The notes: generated from the letters alone by a model not told the origin. 12,427 nt of DNA from Parcubacteria group bacterium CG_4_9_14_0_2_um_filter_35_11 (GCA_002788555.1 PFRL01000006.1:1-12427), one strand, 5' to 3'. Positions 1-7,115 are shown, counted from the stretch's first letter. A program made the numbers and translations.

Positions 1-41
1 TAAGGTCCCGAGTCGAGCGATACCTTATATTCTTTGGAGGT

Positions 42-72
42 TGGACACCTTTCTTTTGAAGAAAGGGGTCCA
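42..72 (-). repeat. Long hairpin immediately after secY
   Basis: Bases 42-55 and 59-72 form a 14-position stem with 13 Watson-Crick pairs, one mismatch (47 with 67) and a three-base loop. It begins four bases after the secY stop codon on the minus strand. What follows on the minus strand is AACCTCC and not a T-run, so it is not a standard intrinsic terminator. It may stabilise the mRNA end or separate secY from the next gene. The remaining bases 1-41 contain no start codon and only a weak TAAGGT/ACCTTA pairing. Confidence 0.6.
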
Positions 73-76
73 GTTG

Positions 77-1369
77 TCATTCATACTCTCTCATCTCAAG
101 TTGTGATCGGATTTGTTTTGATACTTCAAGAATTACTGAGACAATAATTAAAATAGAGGTTCCGCCAATGGCAAAACTAAAGGCAGCAATCTCAACTCCA
201 GTAAATTTTTGGATGAGAAATTGAATCGCCGCGGGCGAAATGGCTATAAACCCCAAAAACATGGCCCCCAAAATCAATACCCTATTTAAAATATGGTGTA
301 AAAAATCAGCGGTCTGTTTGCCGGGACGCAAACCAGGAACAAAGCCTCCCATTTTTTGAAGATTTTCAGCTACATCATTGGGATCAAAAGTAACTGAAGT
401 ATAAAAATAGGTAAAGAGAAAAACAAGTAAAAAATAAAGAAAATTATATAACCAGGCATTTTTTAAAAAAAGATTTAGAAGGTTCGCAATTTTAGCCAAC
501 CAAGTAATAGAAGAGCCAGTAATTAAAGTGGCTACCATGCCTGGCAACATTAATATAGACAAGGCAAAGATGATTGGCATTACGCCGGCTGGGTTTATCA
601 TCATTGGAAGGTAACTTTGAACGCCTCCATACATCCGGCGCCCTCTTATCCTCTTGGCATAAGAAATAGGAACATTCCTCCGTGCCTCATTTATAATTAC
701 AACCAAGATAGTGATGACAAAAGAAGCGATAAAAAACAAAAGATAGGAAAGAATTTGGGAGGATTTCCAGGTCAAAATAATCTGTCTTAAAGAATTAGGG
801 ACGTCGGCAAGAATTCCGGCTAAAATTAAAAGGGAAATGCCGTCTCCAATTTTTTTCTCAGTAATTAGTTCGCCAATCCACATTAAAAAAATAGAACCAG
901 CAGTAATAGTAAGAACAGAGCTCAAAAGTGCTGGTAAAGAGGAAGAGCCCAGGACTCCTTGTCTTTGAAGAAATTTTAACATACTAAAACTTTGAAGAGC
1001 GGCCAAAGGGATAGTCAGAATCCGAGCATATTGATTAAATTTTTGCCTACCAGCTTCTCCTTCTTCTTTATACATCTCTTCTAATCTCGGAAAAATTAAG
1101 CTCAAAAGTTGCATTATTACTATAGCAGTAATGTAAGGACCCATTCCGAGCATTAAGATGGAAAGTTTCTCAAGAGCGCCTCCGGTAAAGAGATTCATTA
1201 AACCAAAAAATTGATTAGCGGCAAAAAACTCTTTTAGTTTTTGGATATCAACTCCTGAAATAGGAATGTTAGCGGCTATCCGAAAAACTAGCATCATTCC
1301 TAGGACAAATAATATTCTATTCCTTAAATCTTTATATTTAAAAACAGCTAAAATCTTGTTGGGTCTCAT
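77..1369 (-). CDS. secY: Protein translocase subunit SecY
   Basis: SecY is the pore-forming subunit of the SecYEG channel, which moves unfolded secretory proteins across the cytoplasmic membrane and inserts membrane proteins. The 430-residue product has the usual family length and about ten hydrophobic segments. The clearest lie near residues 17-37, 70-92, 150-170, 207-227, 257-284, 305-325, 365-388 and 394-416. Family landmarks are visible: PISGVD at 36-41, the cytoplasmic GRRMYGGVQSYLP stretch around 243-255, GGFVPGLRPGKQT around 341-353, and the short charged tail ending MREYE. It starts at an ATG 13 bases after the rplO stop and has no recognisable Shine-Dalgarno sequence. Its stop is TGA, which argues against a code that reads UGA as glycine. 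It is the last gene of the cluster in view, its normal position at the end of an spc operon. Confidence 0.98.
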   Translation of the reverse strand: MRPNKILAVFKYKDLRNRILFVLGMMLVFRIAANIPISGVDIQKLKEFFAANQFFGLMNLFTGGALEKLSILMLGMGPYITAIVIMQLLSLIFPRLEEMYKEEGEAGRQKFNQYARILTIPLAALQSFSMLKFLQRQGVLGSSSLPALLSSVLTITAGSIFLMWIGELITEKKIGDGISLLILAGILADVPNSLRQIILTWKSSQILSYLLFFIASFVITILVVIINEARRNVPISYAKRIRGRRMYGGVQSYLPMMINPAGVMPIIFALSILMLPGMVATLITGSSITWLAKIANLLNLFLKNAWLYNFLYFLLVFLFTYFYTSVTFDPNDVAENLQKMGGFVPGLRPGKQTADFLHHILNRVLILGAMFLGFIAISPAAIQFLIQKFTGVEIAAFSFAIGGTSILIIVSVILEVSKQIRSQLEMREYE

Positions 1370-1382
1370 AAAATATTAGTGT

Positions 1383-1616
1383 TTAAGTTTTTACTTTATT
1401 CTTCTTAGGTTTGGGGCGTGACTTTCTTTTAAATCTGTATCCTCTAATCTTGGGAATCTTTTTAATCAGGTCCCGAATTTCTGGTCTTACTTTTGCCCCC
1501 GTTCTTGCTCTTTGCCCTTTCATTCCTCGTCCACAATAGGTCCCTCGTTTTCCACCGCGGCCAACTCTTCTTTTGGACTTTCTTTTATTCAGAGGTTGAA
1601 TTTGATGTAATTGCAT
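1383..1616 (-). CDS. rplO: 50S ribosomal protein L15, C-terminally truncated form
   Basis: L15 (uL15) is a late-assembling large-subunit protein whose extended basic N-terminal arm threads into 23S rRNA. The N-terminal half is unmistakable: MQLHQIQP, then the glycine/arginine stretch VGRGGKRGTYCGRGMKGQ at about residues 18-35, and KIPKIRGYRFK around 53-63. The product then ends in a lysine-rich tail at 77 residues, where the family is usually about 140-150. The globular C-terminal domain is therefore missing. Only 13 bases separate the stop from the secY ATG, so no displaced remnant fits downstream. I chose the ATG at 1616, which gives the family-typical MQLH start, over an in-frame TTG four codons upstream (1628). 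The gene follows rpsE directly, with no rpmD between them. Identity is certain; whether the short form is normal for this lineage I cannot tell from the sequence alone. Confidence 0.93.
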   Translation of the reverse strand: MQLHQIQPLNKRKSKRRVGRGGKRGTYCGRGMKGQRARTGAKVRPEIRDLIKKIPKIRGYRFKRKSRPKPKKNKVKT

Positions 1617-1671
1617 AAAATAATTCAAGATAATGAAAAGATTATTTTTTTGCTTTTAAATAAAAGTAAAA

Positions 1672-2139
1672 CTATTTTACTGGTAAATCATTGTAATAAC
1701 TTTTTAGTTTTTTCAAGGCCTCAATTGTCGCTCTACCAATATTTATTTTATTATTAGTTTTTGTAAGCAATTTTCCGGTAATATTCGGTATACCAGCCAA
1801 ATTGCAGATAGCTCTAATAACACCTCCGGCTACGATTCCTCTCCCTTTTTTTTGAGGACGAAGAAAAATCCGAGCCGAATGATATTTTATTTCTATGTCA
1901 AAAGGAATAGTCTCGTCTTTTATCAAGACATCAATTAAATTTTTCTCCGCCTTTTTTGTCGCTTTCTGAATTGCTTGTTGGACATCTCTCCCTTTTGCTA
2001 CTCCTAAACCAACTTTACCTTTTTTATTACCTATTATCATTGTAGCACGAAAACGGAGATGCTTGCCGCCGGCGGTAACTCGAGTAACGCGAGCAAGGTC
2101 TAAAAGTATTGATTCAAATTCTGCTTTTTCTTGAGCCAT
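1672..2139 (-). CDS. rpsE: 30S ribosomal protein S5
   Basis: S5 (uS5) sits on the solvent side of the 30S subunit near the mRNA entry channel and helps decoding accuracy and mRNA unwinding with S3 and S4. The 155-residue product shows the N-terminal dsRNA-binding-like domain around residues 8-72, including RVTRVTAGGKHLRFRA (18-32) and GNKKGKVGLGVAKGRDV (37-53). The C-terminal domain carries GRGIVAGGVIRAICNLAG (99-116) and NIGRATIEAL near the end. Length is close to the family norm. It starts at an ATG 16 bases after the rplR stop, with an AT-rich upstream and no Shine-Dalgarno motif. In most bacteria rpmD follows; here the next gene is rplO. Confidence 0.98.
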   Translation of the reverse strand: MAQEKAEFESILLDLARVTRVTAGGKHLRFRATMIIGNKKGKVGLGVAKGRDVQQAIQKATKKAEKNLIDVLIKDETIPFDIEIKYHSARIFLRPQKKGRGIVAGGVIRAICNLAGIPNITGKLLTKTNNKINIGRATIEALKKLKSYYNDLPVK

Positions 2140-2155
2140 AATTAATTTTTGGAGA

Positions 2156-2527
2156 TTAAAATCTTAATCCTTCTTCTCTTGCCCCATCGGCCAATGATTT
2201 GATACGGCCGTGATATTTATAACCGTCTCTATCAAAAACCACCTCTTTTATTTCTTTTTTTCTTGCTTTTTGAGCAATTAACTTTCCTACTTCATAAGCA
2301 ATTTTGACTTTCGACTTTTTACTTTTTAATTTTTGGGGTAACTCTTTATCGCTAGCTGCTGATATTGTCTCTCCCTTTTCATCGTTAATTAGCTGACACC
2401 ATACGTGATAATTAGAACGGAAAACAGAAAAGCGAGGCTTTTTAAAAGTCCCTAAAATTCGAGCCCGGACCCGGTCTTTTCTCCTTGTTTTTTTGCTCAT
2501 TTTTTCTTTTTGTAGATTCTTTACCAT
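2156..2527 (-). CDS. rplR: 50S ribosomal protein L18
   Basis: L18 (uL18) binds 5S rRNA together with L5 and anchors it in the central protuberance of the 50S subunit. The 123-residue product has the basic N-terminal region followed by the conserved core GTFKKPRFSVFRSNYHVW around residues 26-43. It ends with the diagnostic FDRDGYKYHGRIKSLADGAR segment and EEGLRF. The start is uncertain. The first ATG (2527) lies eight bases after the rplF stop, while a second in-frame ATG at 2500 would begin MSKKTRRKDR, closer to the usual L18 N-terminus. Neither has a Shine-Dalgarno sequence. The longer form is reported here. Confidence 0.96.
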   Translation of the reverse strand: MVKNLQKEKMSKKTRRKDRVRARILGTFKKPRFSVFRSNYHVWCQLINDEKGETISAASDKELPQKLKSKKSKVKIAYEVGKLIAQKARKKEIKEVVFDRDGYKYHGRIKSLADGAREEGLRF

Positions 2528-2534
2528 AAAGTTT

Positions 2535-3077
2535 TTATTTTACAGTGGCTGCTGCTTTTTTTCCAGCTTTTATTCTAATTATCTCATCAATATAGCGAAT
2601 CCCTTTCCCTTTATAAGGTTCAGGAGGCTGAATATTTCTTATTCTCATGGCGGTAGAACCAACTTTTTCTTTATCAATTCCGGAAATTGTAATTATTTCC
2701 TTTTTTACAGAAAAAACTATTCCCTCTGCCGGAGAAATTTTAACAGGATGAGTAAACCCTACTTTTAAGACTAAGTTCTTTCCTTCAAGATTAGCTCTCC
2801 AACCAAGTCCTTCAATCTTGAGTTTTTTTTCAAACCCTTGGGTTACTCCTTCTATCATATTTTTGATATGAGCCCGCCAAGTTCCAAAAAGAGCTTTTTT
2901 CTCTTTCGGACCACTAAATTTTATAAAGAGCTGCCTATCCTTTTTTTCAACAGAAATTTCTGGGGGAAATTGCTTCTCTGATTTTCCTTTAACCCCTTCT
3001 ACAGAAATGTTTCTTTCTGTGATATCAGTTTTAACATTCTCCGGAATAGAAATTGGTTTTTTACCGATTTTTGACAT
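2535..3077 (-). CDS. rplF: 50S ribosomal protein L6
   Basis: L6 (uL6) binds 23S rRNA near the sarcin-ricin loop and the factor-binding site of the 50S subunit. The 180-residue product begins with the family-typical MSKIGKKPISIPENV. It contains two similar alpha/beta domains (roughly residues 1-82 and 83-175). The C-terminal rRNA-binding signature PPEPYKGKGIRY lies at 151-162, followed by a lysine/alanine-rich tail. Length is normal. It starts at an ATG six bases after the stop of the methyltransferase gene, so both are probably on one transcript. The usual upstream neighbour, rpsH, is pushed one gene away by that insertion. Confidence 0.98.
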   Translation of the reverse strand: MSKIGKKPISIPENVKTDITERNISVEGVKGKSEKQFPPEISVEKKDRQLFIKFSGPKEKKALFGTWRAHIKNMIEGVTQGFEKKLKIEGLGWRANLEGKNLVLKVGFTHPVKISPAEGIVFSVKKEIITISGIDKEKVGSTAMRIRNIQPPEPYKGKGIRYIDEIIRIKAGKKAAATVK

Positions 3078-3083
3078 ATTTAA

Positions 3084-3614
3084 TTATTTTTTTTTCCAAA
3101 AAACAAAGATGGCATTTTTATATATATAACTTTTATAATTTCCTAAGCATTCACTCAAATATCTTCTGATTTCATCTTTTTGGAAAGGTCTGCCTAGTTC
3201 AAAGATTGTAAAGCCTCCTTTCAGGGGCTCCCTGATAAAGACGAATTGATAATTATCTTTTATCGTTTTTAAGACTTTTTTAGGAGACCTAAGGTGATGC
3301 AGAACTCCCCAAATTACTGCCAGCTCCCCTCGGGGAACCTCCTTTTCAATATTTAAAATCTTTGCTTTTATCCCTTTTTTTTGGGCAATTTTTATTAGTC
3401 TTTCATTAAAATCATAACCGGAACAATTTTTTGCTTCAAATATTTCCTTAAGAAGAAGGGTTGTTTTCCCATCTCCGCATCCAAGGTCGTGCATCTCTTT
3501 TTTTTTAAAATCTTCGGGCAATATTTTTCTTAAAAAATTAAGTTGTGCTTTAATATGCTGGCCAATGATGATATTATTCCCCAGGAAAGAATAAAATAAG
3601 TTTTCCAAAACCAT
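3084..3614 (-). CDS. Class I SAM-dependent methyltransferase inserted between rpsH and rplF
   Basis: This 176-residue protein has a Rossmann-type methyltransferase fold by motif. Motif I, the SAM-binding glycine loop, is HDLGCGDGKTT at residues 42-52. The acidic residue that usually binds the SAM ribose is in GYDFNERL at 66-73. A motif-IV-like strand, ELAVIWGVLHHL at 97-108, precedes SPKKVLKTI. The LHHL form is typical of the methyltransferase 11/25 type families. There is no NPPY tetrad, so it is not a PrmB/PrmC-type glutamine methyltransferase, and no extra RNA-binding domain is evident. The substrate cannot be named. It starts at an ATG 13 bases after the rpsH stop and ends six bases before the rplF ATG, so it is almost certainly co-transcribed with the r-proteins. 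Location suggests a ribosomal protein, rRNA or translation-linked target, but this is inference only. Confidence 0.85.
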   Translation of the reverse strand: MVLENLFYSFLGNNIIIGQHIKAQLNFLRKILPEDFKKKEMHDLGCGDGKTTLLLKEIFEAKNCSGYDFNERLIKIAQKKGIKAKILNIEKEVPRGELAVIWGVLHHLRSPKKVLKTIKDNYQFVFIREPLKGGFTIFELGRPFQKDEIRRYLSECLGNYKSYIYKNAIFVFWKKK

Positions 3615-3627
3615 AAATTAAATTTCT

Positions 3628-4011
3628 TTACCAGACCTCACATACCGCTTCTCCCCCAGTGTTTACTTTCCTTGCTTCTTTTGAGGTCAAAAGACCTTTT
3701 GGGGTAGAGACTATTAAAATTCCGTGTCCAGCTTTTGGTAAATATAGTTCCTTTTTTTCCAAGTAAATCCTCCTTCCGGGTTTTGATATCAGTTTTACTC
3801 CATGAATCTTGGGAGTTTTGTTGTCATATTTTAATTTTATGACTATCCTTTTTTTATTCCTCCCCCTTTTTTTTGTCTCTCCAACAAATCCTTCTTTTTC
3901 TAAAATTTTAGCAACGTTAAATTTAAAATTGGAATAAGGAACGCTAATTGTCTCTTTCTTGACTGCTTGGCCATTCTTTATTTTAATTAACATCTCTATA
4001 ATCTGGAGCAT
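3628..4011 (-). CDS. rpsH: 30S ribosomal protein S8
   Basis: S8 (uS8) binds helix 21 of 16S rRNA early in 30S assembly. In E. coli it also represses the spc operon through a site near rplE. The 127-residue product has the N-terminal domain beginning MLQIIEMLIKIKNGQA, a shortened version of the usual opening. The conserved C-terminal rRNA-binding segment includes ISKPGRRIY (75-83) and GHGILIVSTPKGLLT (95-109), and the protein ends TGGEAVCEVW. The ATG at 4011 is preferred over the internal ATG at 3993 because it keeps the first helix. It lies 15 bases downstream of the rpsN stop. The next gene is not rplF but a methyltransferase. Confidence 0.97.
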   Translation of the reverse strand: MLQIIEMLIKIKNGQAVKKETISVPYSNFKFNVAKILEKEGFVGETKKRGRNKKRIVIKLKYDNKTPKIHGVKLISKPGRRIYLEKKELYLPKAGHGILIVSTPKGLLTSKEARKVNTGGEAVCEVW

Positions 4012-4026
4012 AGAAATTGATACATT

Positions 4027-4212
4027 TTACCAAGAACTCTTTTTAACCCCTGGCAAAAGACCTTTATTGGCTAATTCTCTAAAACAAATTCGACATATGC
4101 CGAATTCCCTCATATAACCTCTCCTTCTGCCACATCGAAAACAGCGTCGGACGACTCGGCTTTTATATTTTGGTATTCTTTGAGCACGAACTATCTGAGA
4201 CTTTTTTGCCAT
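4027..4212 (-). CDS. rpsN: 30S ribosomal protein S14, zinc-binding type Z
   Basis: S14 (uS14) is a late-assembling protein of the 30S head. The 61-residue product is the short zinc-ribbon form, with CFRC at residues 24-27 and CRIC at 40-43, giving the CxxC-x12-CxxC pattern. It ends [11 protein letters not shown], as type Z proteins do. Long zinc-free S14 proteins are about 90-100 residues and lack the cysteines. I chose the ATG at 4212, which gives [12 protein letters not shown], over an in-frame TTG four codons upstream (4224). There are 26 bases between the rplE stop and this start. No alternative zinc-independent copy is present in the window. Confidence 0.97.
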   Translation of the reverse strand: MAKKSQIVRAQRIPKYKSRVVRRCFRCGRRRGYMREFGICRICFRELANKGLLPGVKKSSW

Positions 4213-4238
4213 ATTATTTTCCAATATTTCAAACTTTT

Positions 4239-4793
4239 TTATCTCTCTTTTAATGGGAATCCCATCAATTTGAAAAATTGAATAGCTTCTTCTTTGCTCT
4301 TGGCATTGGTGACTATCGTCACTTCCAACCCAAAAGCAACCTTAGCCTTCTCTGGTTGAATTTCGGGAAATACTATATGCTCTCCTATTCCTATTGTCAA
4401 ATTTCCCCTTTTGTCAACAGTTTTAAAAGAAATACCCCGAAAGTCACGGGAGCGGGGAAGGACAACATTAATTAATCTCTCCAAAAATTCGTAAGCTCGA
4501 TTTTTCCTTAGGGTAATTTTCGCTCCTACTATCGAATTCTTTCTTGTTTTGAATCCTGATATAGCTTTTTTTGCTCTAGTTAAGATGGGCTTCTGGCCAG
4601 AAATGAGCGCTAAATCATTTAAAACGCCTTGAATTATTGGCTCTCTCTTTGAAGGGTCGAGATTTCCAAGGATCTTGCCAATCCCGGTATTAATTACCAC
4701 TTTTATAATCCGGGGAGTGACAAGGTTATTTTTGTATCCAAAAAGTTCTCTCATTTTTGGAATAACTAAATTTTGATACTTTTCTTTCAGCAT
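4239..4793 (-). CDS. rplE: 50S ribosomal protein L5
   Basis: L5 (uL5) binds 5S rRNA with L18 and forms intersubunit bridge B1b. The 184-residue product matches the family length. Recognisable segments are [13 protein letters not shown] (27-39), the [18 protein letters not shown] stretch (65-82), [11 protein letters not shown] (112-122) and [16 protein letters not shown] (130-145). It starts at an ATG only three bases after the rplX stop, so translation is probably coupled. No Shine-Dalgarno sequence is visible. Confidence 0.98.
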   Translation of the reverse strand: MLKEKYQNLVIPKMRELFGYKNNLVTPRIIKVVINTGIGKILGNLDPSKREPIIQGVLNDLALISGQKPILTRAKKAISGFKTRKNSIVGAKITLRKNRAYEFLERLINVVLPRSRDFRGISFKTVDKRGNLTIGIGEHIVFPEIQPEKAKVAFGLEVTIVTNAKSKEEAIQFFKLMGFPLKER

Positions 4794-4796
4794 AAA

Positions 4797-5105
4797 TTAT
4801 AAAAATTCTTTTTTACATTTTTTACAAGAACGATACTTCTTCCCGCTGCGTAAGATATGCCCAACACGGGTAGGTTTTTTACATTTAGGGCAAATTAGTT
4901 TCACGTTAGAAATGTCCAAAGGCGCAGGGATTGCCACGATTTCTCCTTTTTCTCCTTCTTTTTTGGGCCGAAGATGTTTCTTCTTAAGATTTAAACCCTC
5001 AATAATAATTTTGTCTTCTTTGGGTAAAACTTTAATAATTTTACCTTTTCTTTTTTTATCTTTGCCTTTGATAATTAAAATTTGGTCACCCTTTTTTAAC
5101 TGCAT
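4797..5105 (-). CDS. rplX: 50S ribosomal protein L24, with C-terminal zinc-ribbon cysteines
   Basis: L24 (uL24) is one of the two assembly-initiator proteins of the 50S subunit and lies near the peptide exit tunnel. The 102-residue product has an N-terminal KOW motif (about residues 3-30, KKGDQILIIKGKDKKRKG) and the conserved LKKKHLRPKKEGEKGEIV segment at 40-57. The C-terminus carries CPKC (72-75), PTRVG and CKKC (94-97). Two CxxC pairs suggest a bound zinc ion, as in many but not all bacterial L24 proteins. It begins with an ATG six bases after the rplN stop and is separated from rplE by three bases. Confidence 0.97.
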   Translation of the reverse strand: MQLKKGDQILIIKGKDKKRKGKIIKVLPKEDKIIIEGLNLKKKHLRPKKEGEKGEIVAIPAPLDISNVKLICPKCKKPTRVGHILRSGKKYRSCKKCKKEFL

Positions 5106-5111
5106 ATTAGC

Positions 5112-5483
5112 TTATACTACTACGCTAGCCATTGCTATTATTTTTTCAAAACCTTTTTCTTTTAAAATTTGCGGGACGGGCCCGGTGATGCGATTGCCTT
5201 TTGGGATTTTAGTTTCCCCTTCTAAGATTATCGCGGCATTGTCATCAAATCTTAAATAGACACCGCTTGGTAATCGAAAAGGAAACTTCTGGCGAACTAT
5301 TATTGCGCGGACAACTTCTCCTTTTCTAACAGCTCTTCTTGGTTCAGCTTTTTTGACCGAGGCGACAATTATATCACCAATTTTGGCATAGCGGTGCCTA
5401 GTTCCTCCTAAGATTGTAAAGCATCGAATGAACTTTGCCCCGGTATTATCGCAGATTTTTAAATTTGTTCCTACCTGAATCAT
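5112..5483 (-). CDS. rplN: 50S ribosomal protein L14
   Basis: L14 (uL14) is a five-stranded beta-barrel protein on the subunit interface. It forms bridges B5 and B8 and is the binding site of the silencing factor RsfS. The 123-residue product is the expected length. It shows MIQVGTNLKICDNTGAKF at the N-terminus, the signature ILGGTRHRYAKIGDIIVASVK, and the FDDNAAIIL segment, and it ends with FEKIIAMASVVV. It starts at an ATG 15 bases after the rpsQ stop with an A/T-only upstream region. Conservation is high and identity is not in doubt. Confidence 0.98.
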   Translation of the reverse strand: MIQVGTNLKICDNTGAKFIRCFTILGGTRHRYAKIGDIIVASVKKAEPRRAVRKGEVVRAIIVRQKFPFRLPSGVYLRFDDNAAIILEGETKIPKGNRITGPVPQILKEKGFEKIIAMASVVV

Positions 5484-5498
5484 AAATTTTAAAATTTA

Positions 5499-5735
5499 TT
5501 AGGTCAAACGTTTTGCTATCTCCCATTTCTTTCCTTTAGAAAGTGGTCTTGTCTCCTTAATAATTACTTTATCTCCAATTTTAGACTCATTTTTCTCATC
5601 GTGAACCTTATAGTTATTGGTTTTTCTATATCTTTTTTTATATTTTGGGTGGTGAACCCATCTCTCTACTGCGACCACCACAGTTTTTTTCATCTTGTTC
5701 GAGATTACAACACCGGTTAAAGTTTTTTTAGGCAT
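5499..5735 (-). CDS. rpsQ: 30S ribosomal protein S17
   Basis: S17 (uS17) is an OB-fold protein that binds 16S rRNA early in 30S assembly. The 78-residue product is typical in length and shows [20 protein letters not shown] at residues 6-25, [19 protein letters not shown] (29-47) and [17 protein letters not shown] at the C-terminus. It starts at an ATG 20 bases after the rpmC stop and is in its canonical place between L29 and L14. Confidence 0.98.
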   Translation of the reverse strand: MPKKTLTGVVISNKMKKTVVVAVERWVHHPKYKKRYRKTNNYKVHDEKNESKIGDKVIIKETRPLSKGKKWEIAKRLT

Positions 5736-5755
5736 AATAATTTAAAAATTCAATA

Positions 5756-5962
5756 TTAAGATTTTGGCTTTTGAGATTTTGATTTTAAGGTAATTATTGT
5801 TAATATTCTGGCAATATTTTTTTTGATATTTTTTATTTCACTAACATTTTTTAACTTATCTTGAGAGAGTTCAAAACGAAGCTGGCGGAGTTTTTCCCTT
5901 TTTTCCTGCAACAGTTTCTTTAAAGATTCTTGAGTTTTGTCTTTTAGCTCTTTTATTTTCAT
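5756..5962 (-). CDS. rpmC: 50S ribosomal protein L29
   Basis: L29 (uL29) is a small helical-hairpin protein beside the peptide exit tunnel; with L23 it forms part of the docking site for signal recognition particle. The 68-residue product has the two-helix pattern: MKIKELKDKTQESLKKLLQE, then REKLRQLRFELSQDKLKN, then a second helix KNIKKNIARILTIIT and a lysine/serine-rich tail. The gene lies between rplP and rpsQ, with 13 bases from the rplP stop. The family is short and variable, but context and the LRQLRFELSQ core make the call secure. Confidence 0.95.
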   Translation of the reverse strand: MKIKELKDKTQESLKKLLQEKREKLRQLRFELSQDKLKNVSEIKNIKKNIARILTIITLKSKSQKPKS

Positions 5963-5975
5963 AGATTTCTCAATT

Positions 5976-6380
5976 TTAGCCTTCTATAATCTTAGTTTTT
6001 ACTGGTAATTTTCCCCCCGCCTCTTTTAAGGCGGCTCTTGCTATATCTTTTGGTACTCCATCTATCTCAAAGAGGATTCTCCCTGGTTTTAGAGGATAAA
6101 CATAATGAGAGACGCTTCCTTTCCCTCCTCCCATGCCTACCTCGTTACCTTTAAATGTTACTGGCTTGTCAGGAAAAATTCTTATCCAAATTTTCCCTTT
6201 GTCTTTAAGATGTCGCAAAATCACCCTCCTGGCTGCTTCAATTTGGGAAGAACGTATCCAGCGACTTTCGAGAGCCTTAAGGCCTATACTCCCGAAAGCA
6301 AGATCAGTTGCCCTCTTCTCTACTCCTTTAGTATGCCCTTTTTGTATTTTGCGATGCTTGACACGTTTTGGATATAACAT
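5976..6380 (-). CDS. rplP: 50S ribosomal protein L16
   Basis: L16 (uL16) sits between the A- and P-site tRNA elbows and organises the peptidyl-transferase centre surroundings. The 134-residue product has the N-terminal MLYPKRVKHRKIQKG start. It then shows FGSIGLKALESRWI (29-42), QIEAARRVILRHLK (46-59), the IRIFPDKPVTFKGNEVGMG segment (67-85), GGKGSVSHYVYPLKPGRILFEI (85-106) and ARAALKEAGGKLPVKT near the end. Length is typical. It is preceded by 34 non-coding bases after rpsC, among the larger spacers in this run. No Shine-Dalgarno sequence is present there. Confidence 0.98.
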   Translation of the reverse strand: MLYPKRVKHRKIQKGHTKGVEKRATDLAFGSIGLKALESRWIRSSQIEAARRVILRHLKDKGKIWIRIFPDKPVTFKGNEVGMGGGKGSVSHYVYPLKPGRILFEIDGVPKDIARAALKEAGGKLPVKTKIIEG

Positions 6381-6414
6381 ACAACTTTTTAAAAACTCAC
6401 TTTTAAAGAGAGTA

Positions 6415-7083
6415 CTAAGAAGATTTTTCTCCCTTATAACGGGTTTTGCCCGGTATATCGGCTTCTCCCTTATAAATCCAGACTTTGATTCCTACACTCC
6501 CATAGGTACATTCAGCTCTCGCTTCTCCATAGTCTATATCTGCTCTTATTGTCTGCAAAGGTAATCTCCCTTTTCTAAAAAGTTCGTTCCTACCAATCTC
6601 TACTCCATCTAATCGACCTTTGACTCGAATTTTTATGCCCTTTATCTTTCCTCCTTGCAAAGCTCTTCCTATAGCTCTTTTTACTGCTCTTTTGTAGGGA
6701 ACTCTTCTCTCAAAATCGATAGCAATCTGTTGAGCCAATAAAGAAGCGCTAATTGACGGTTCTCTCACCTCTTCTATATCAATTTTGACCTCTTTTTTAC
6801 CCAATACTTTGGAAATCTTTTTGGATAGCGTTTCTACTCCTCCTCCTCCTCTACCAATTAGAAGACCCGGTCTTGCTGTTCTTATAATAATATTTATTTT
6901 TTCTCCCAGCCTTTTTATATTAATTTTCTCTATCACGCCTTTGTTAAATTCCTTTGTTAAAACTTCTCGAATTTTCCAATCTTCTTTTAAGTTCTCTTTA
7001 TATTTTTTGTCAGAAAACCAATTAGAGTCCCAGTCTTGTGTGACACCTATTCTAAAAATTTTGGGATAAACTTTATGAGTCAT
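6415..7083 (-). CDS. rpsC: 30S ribosomal protein S3
   Basis: S3 (uS3) lines the mRNA entry tunnel on the 30S head and contributes to helicase activity and start-codon selection. The 222-residue product begins MTHKVYPKIFRIGVTQDW. A KH type-2 domain spans about residues 50-120 with the loop LLIGRGGGGVETL (74-86), where GRGG takes the GxxG position. The C-terminal domain includes GRALQGGKIKGIKIRVKGRL, LPLQTIRADIDYGEARAE and GSVGIKVWIYKGE, and a short basic tail follows. Length matches the family. It starts at an ATG 32 bases after the rplV stop. Confidence 0.98.
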   Translation of the reverse strand: MTHKVYPKIFRIGVTQDWDSNWFSDKKYKENLKEDWKIREVLTKEFNKGVIEKINIKRLGEKINIIIRTARPGLLIGRGGGGVETLSKKISKVLGKKEVKIDIEEVREPSISASLLAQQIAIDFERRVPYKRAVKRAIGRALQGGKIKGIKIRVKGRLDGVEIGRNELFRKGRLPLQTIRADIDYGEARAECTYGSVGIKVWIYKGEADIPGKTRYKGEKSS

Positions 7084-7115
7084 AGATTAAAATAAAGCTA
7101 TTTAAAAATCACCTT

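Noticed and set aside
1..79. UGA read as glycine (Gracilibacteria/SR1 code), extending secY into bases 1-76
   Set aside because: No other gene has an internal TGA, and SecY already ends in a typical MREYE tail. The open frame after it is only about 25 codons and covers a hairpin.
1383..1628. L15 shortened by a frameshift with the rest in another frame
   Set aside because: Only 13 bases separate the stop from secY, and the secY N-terminus is a normal SecY start, so no C-terminal L15 remnant is present.
3084..3614. Methyltransferase as PrmB (L3 glutamine) or PrmC/HemK
   Set aside because: Those enzymes carry an NPPY motif and an N-terminal helical domain; here the corresponding strand reads VIWGVLHHL and the extra domain is absent.
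6133..6564. A 143-codon plus-strand open frame across rplP and rpsC
   Set aside because: It lies wholly antisense to two highly conserved genes and their spacer, and its product resembles nothing; it is a shadow of the minus-strand coding.
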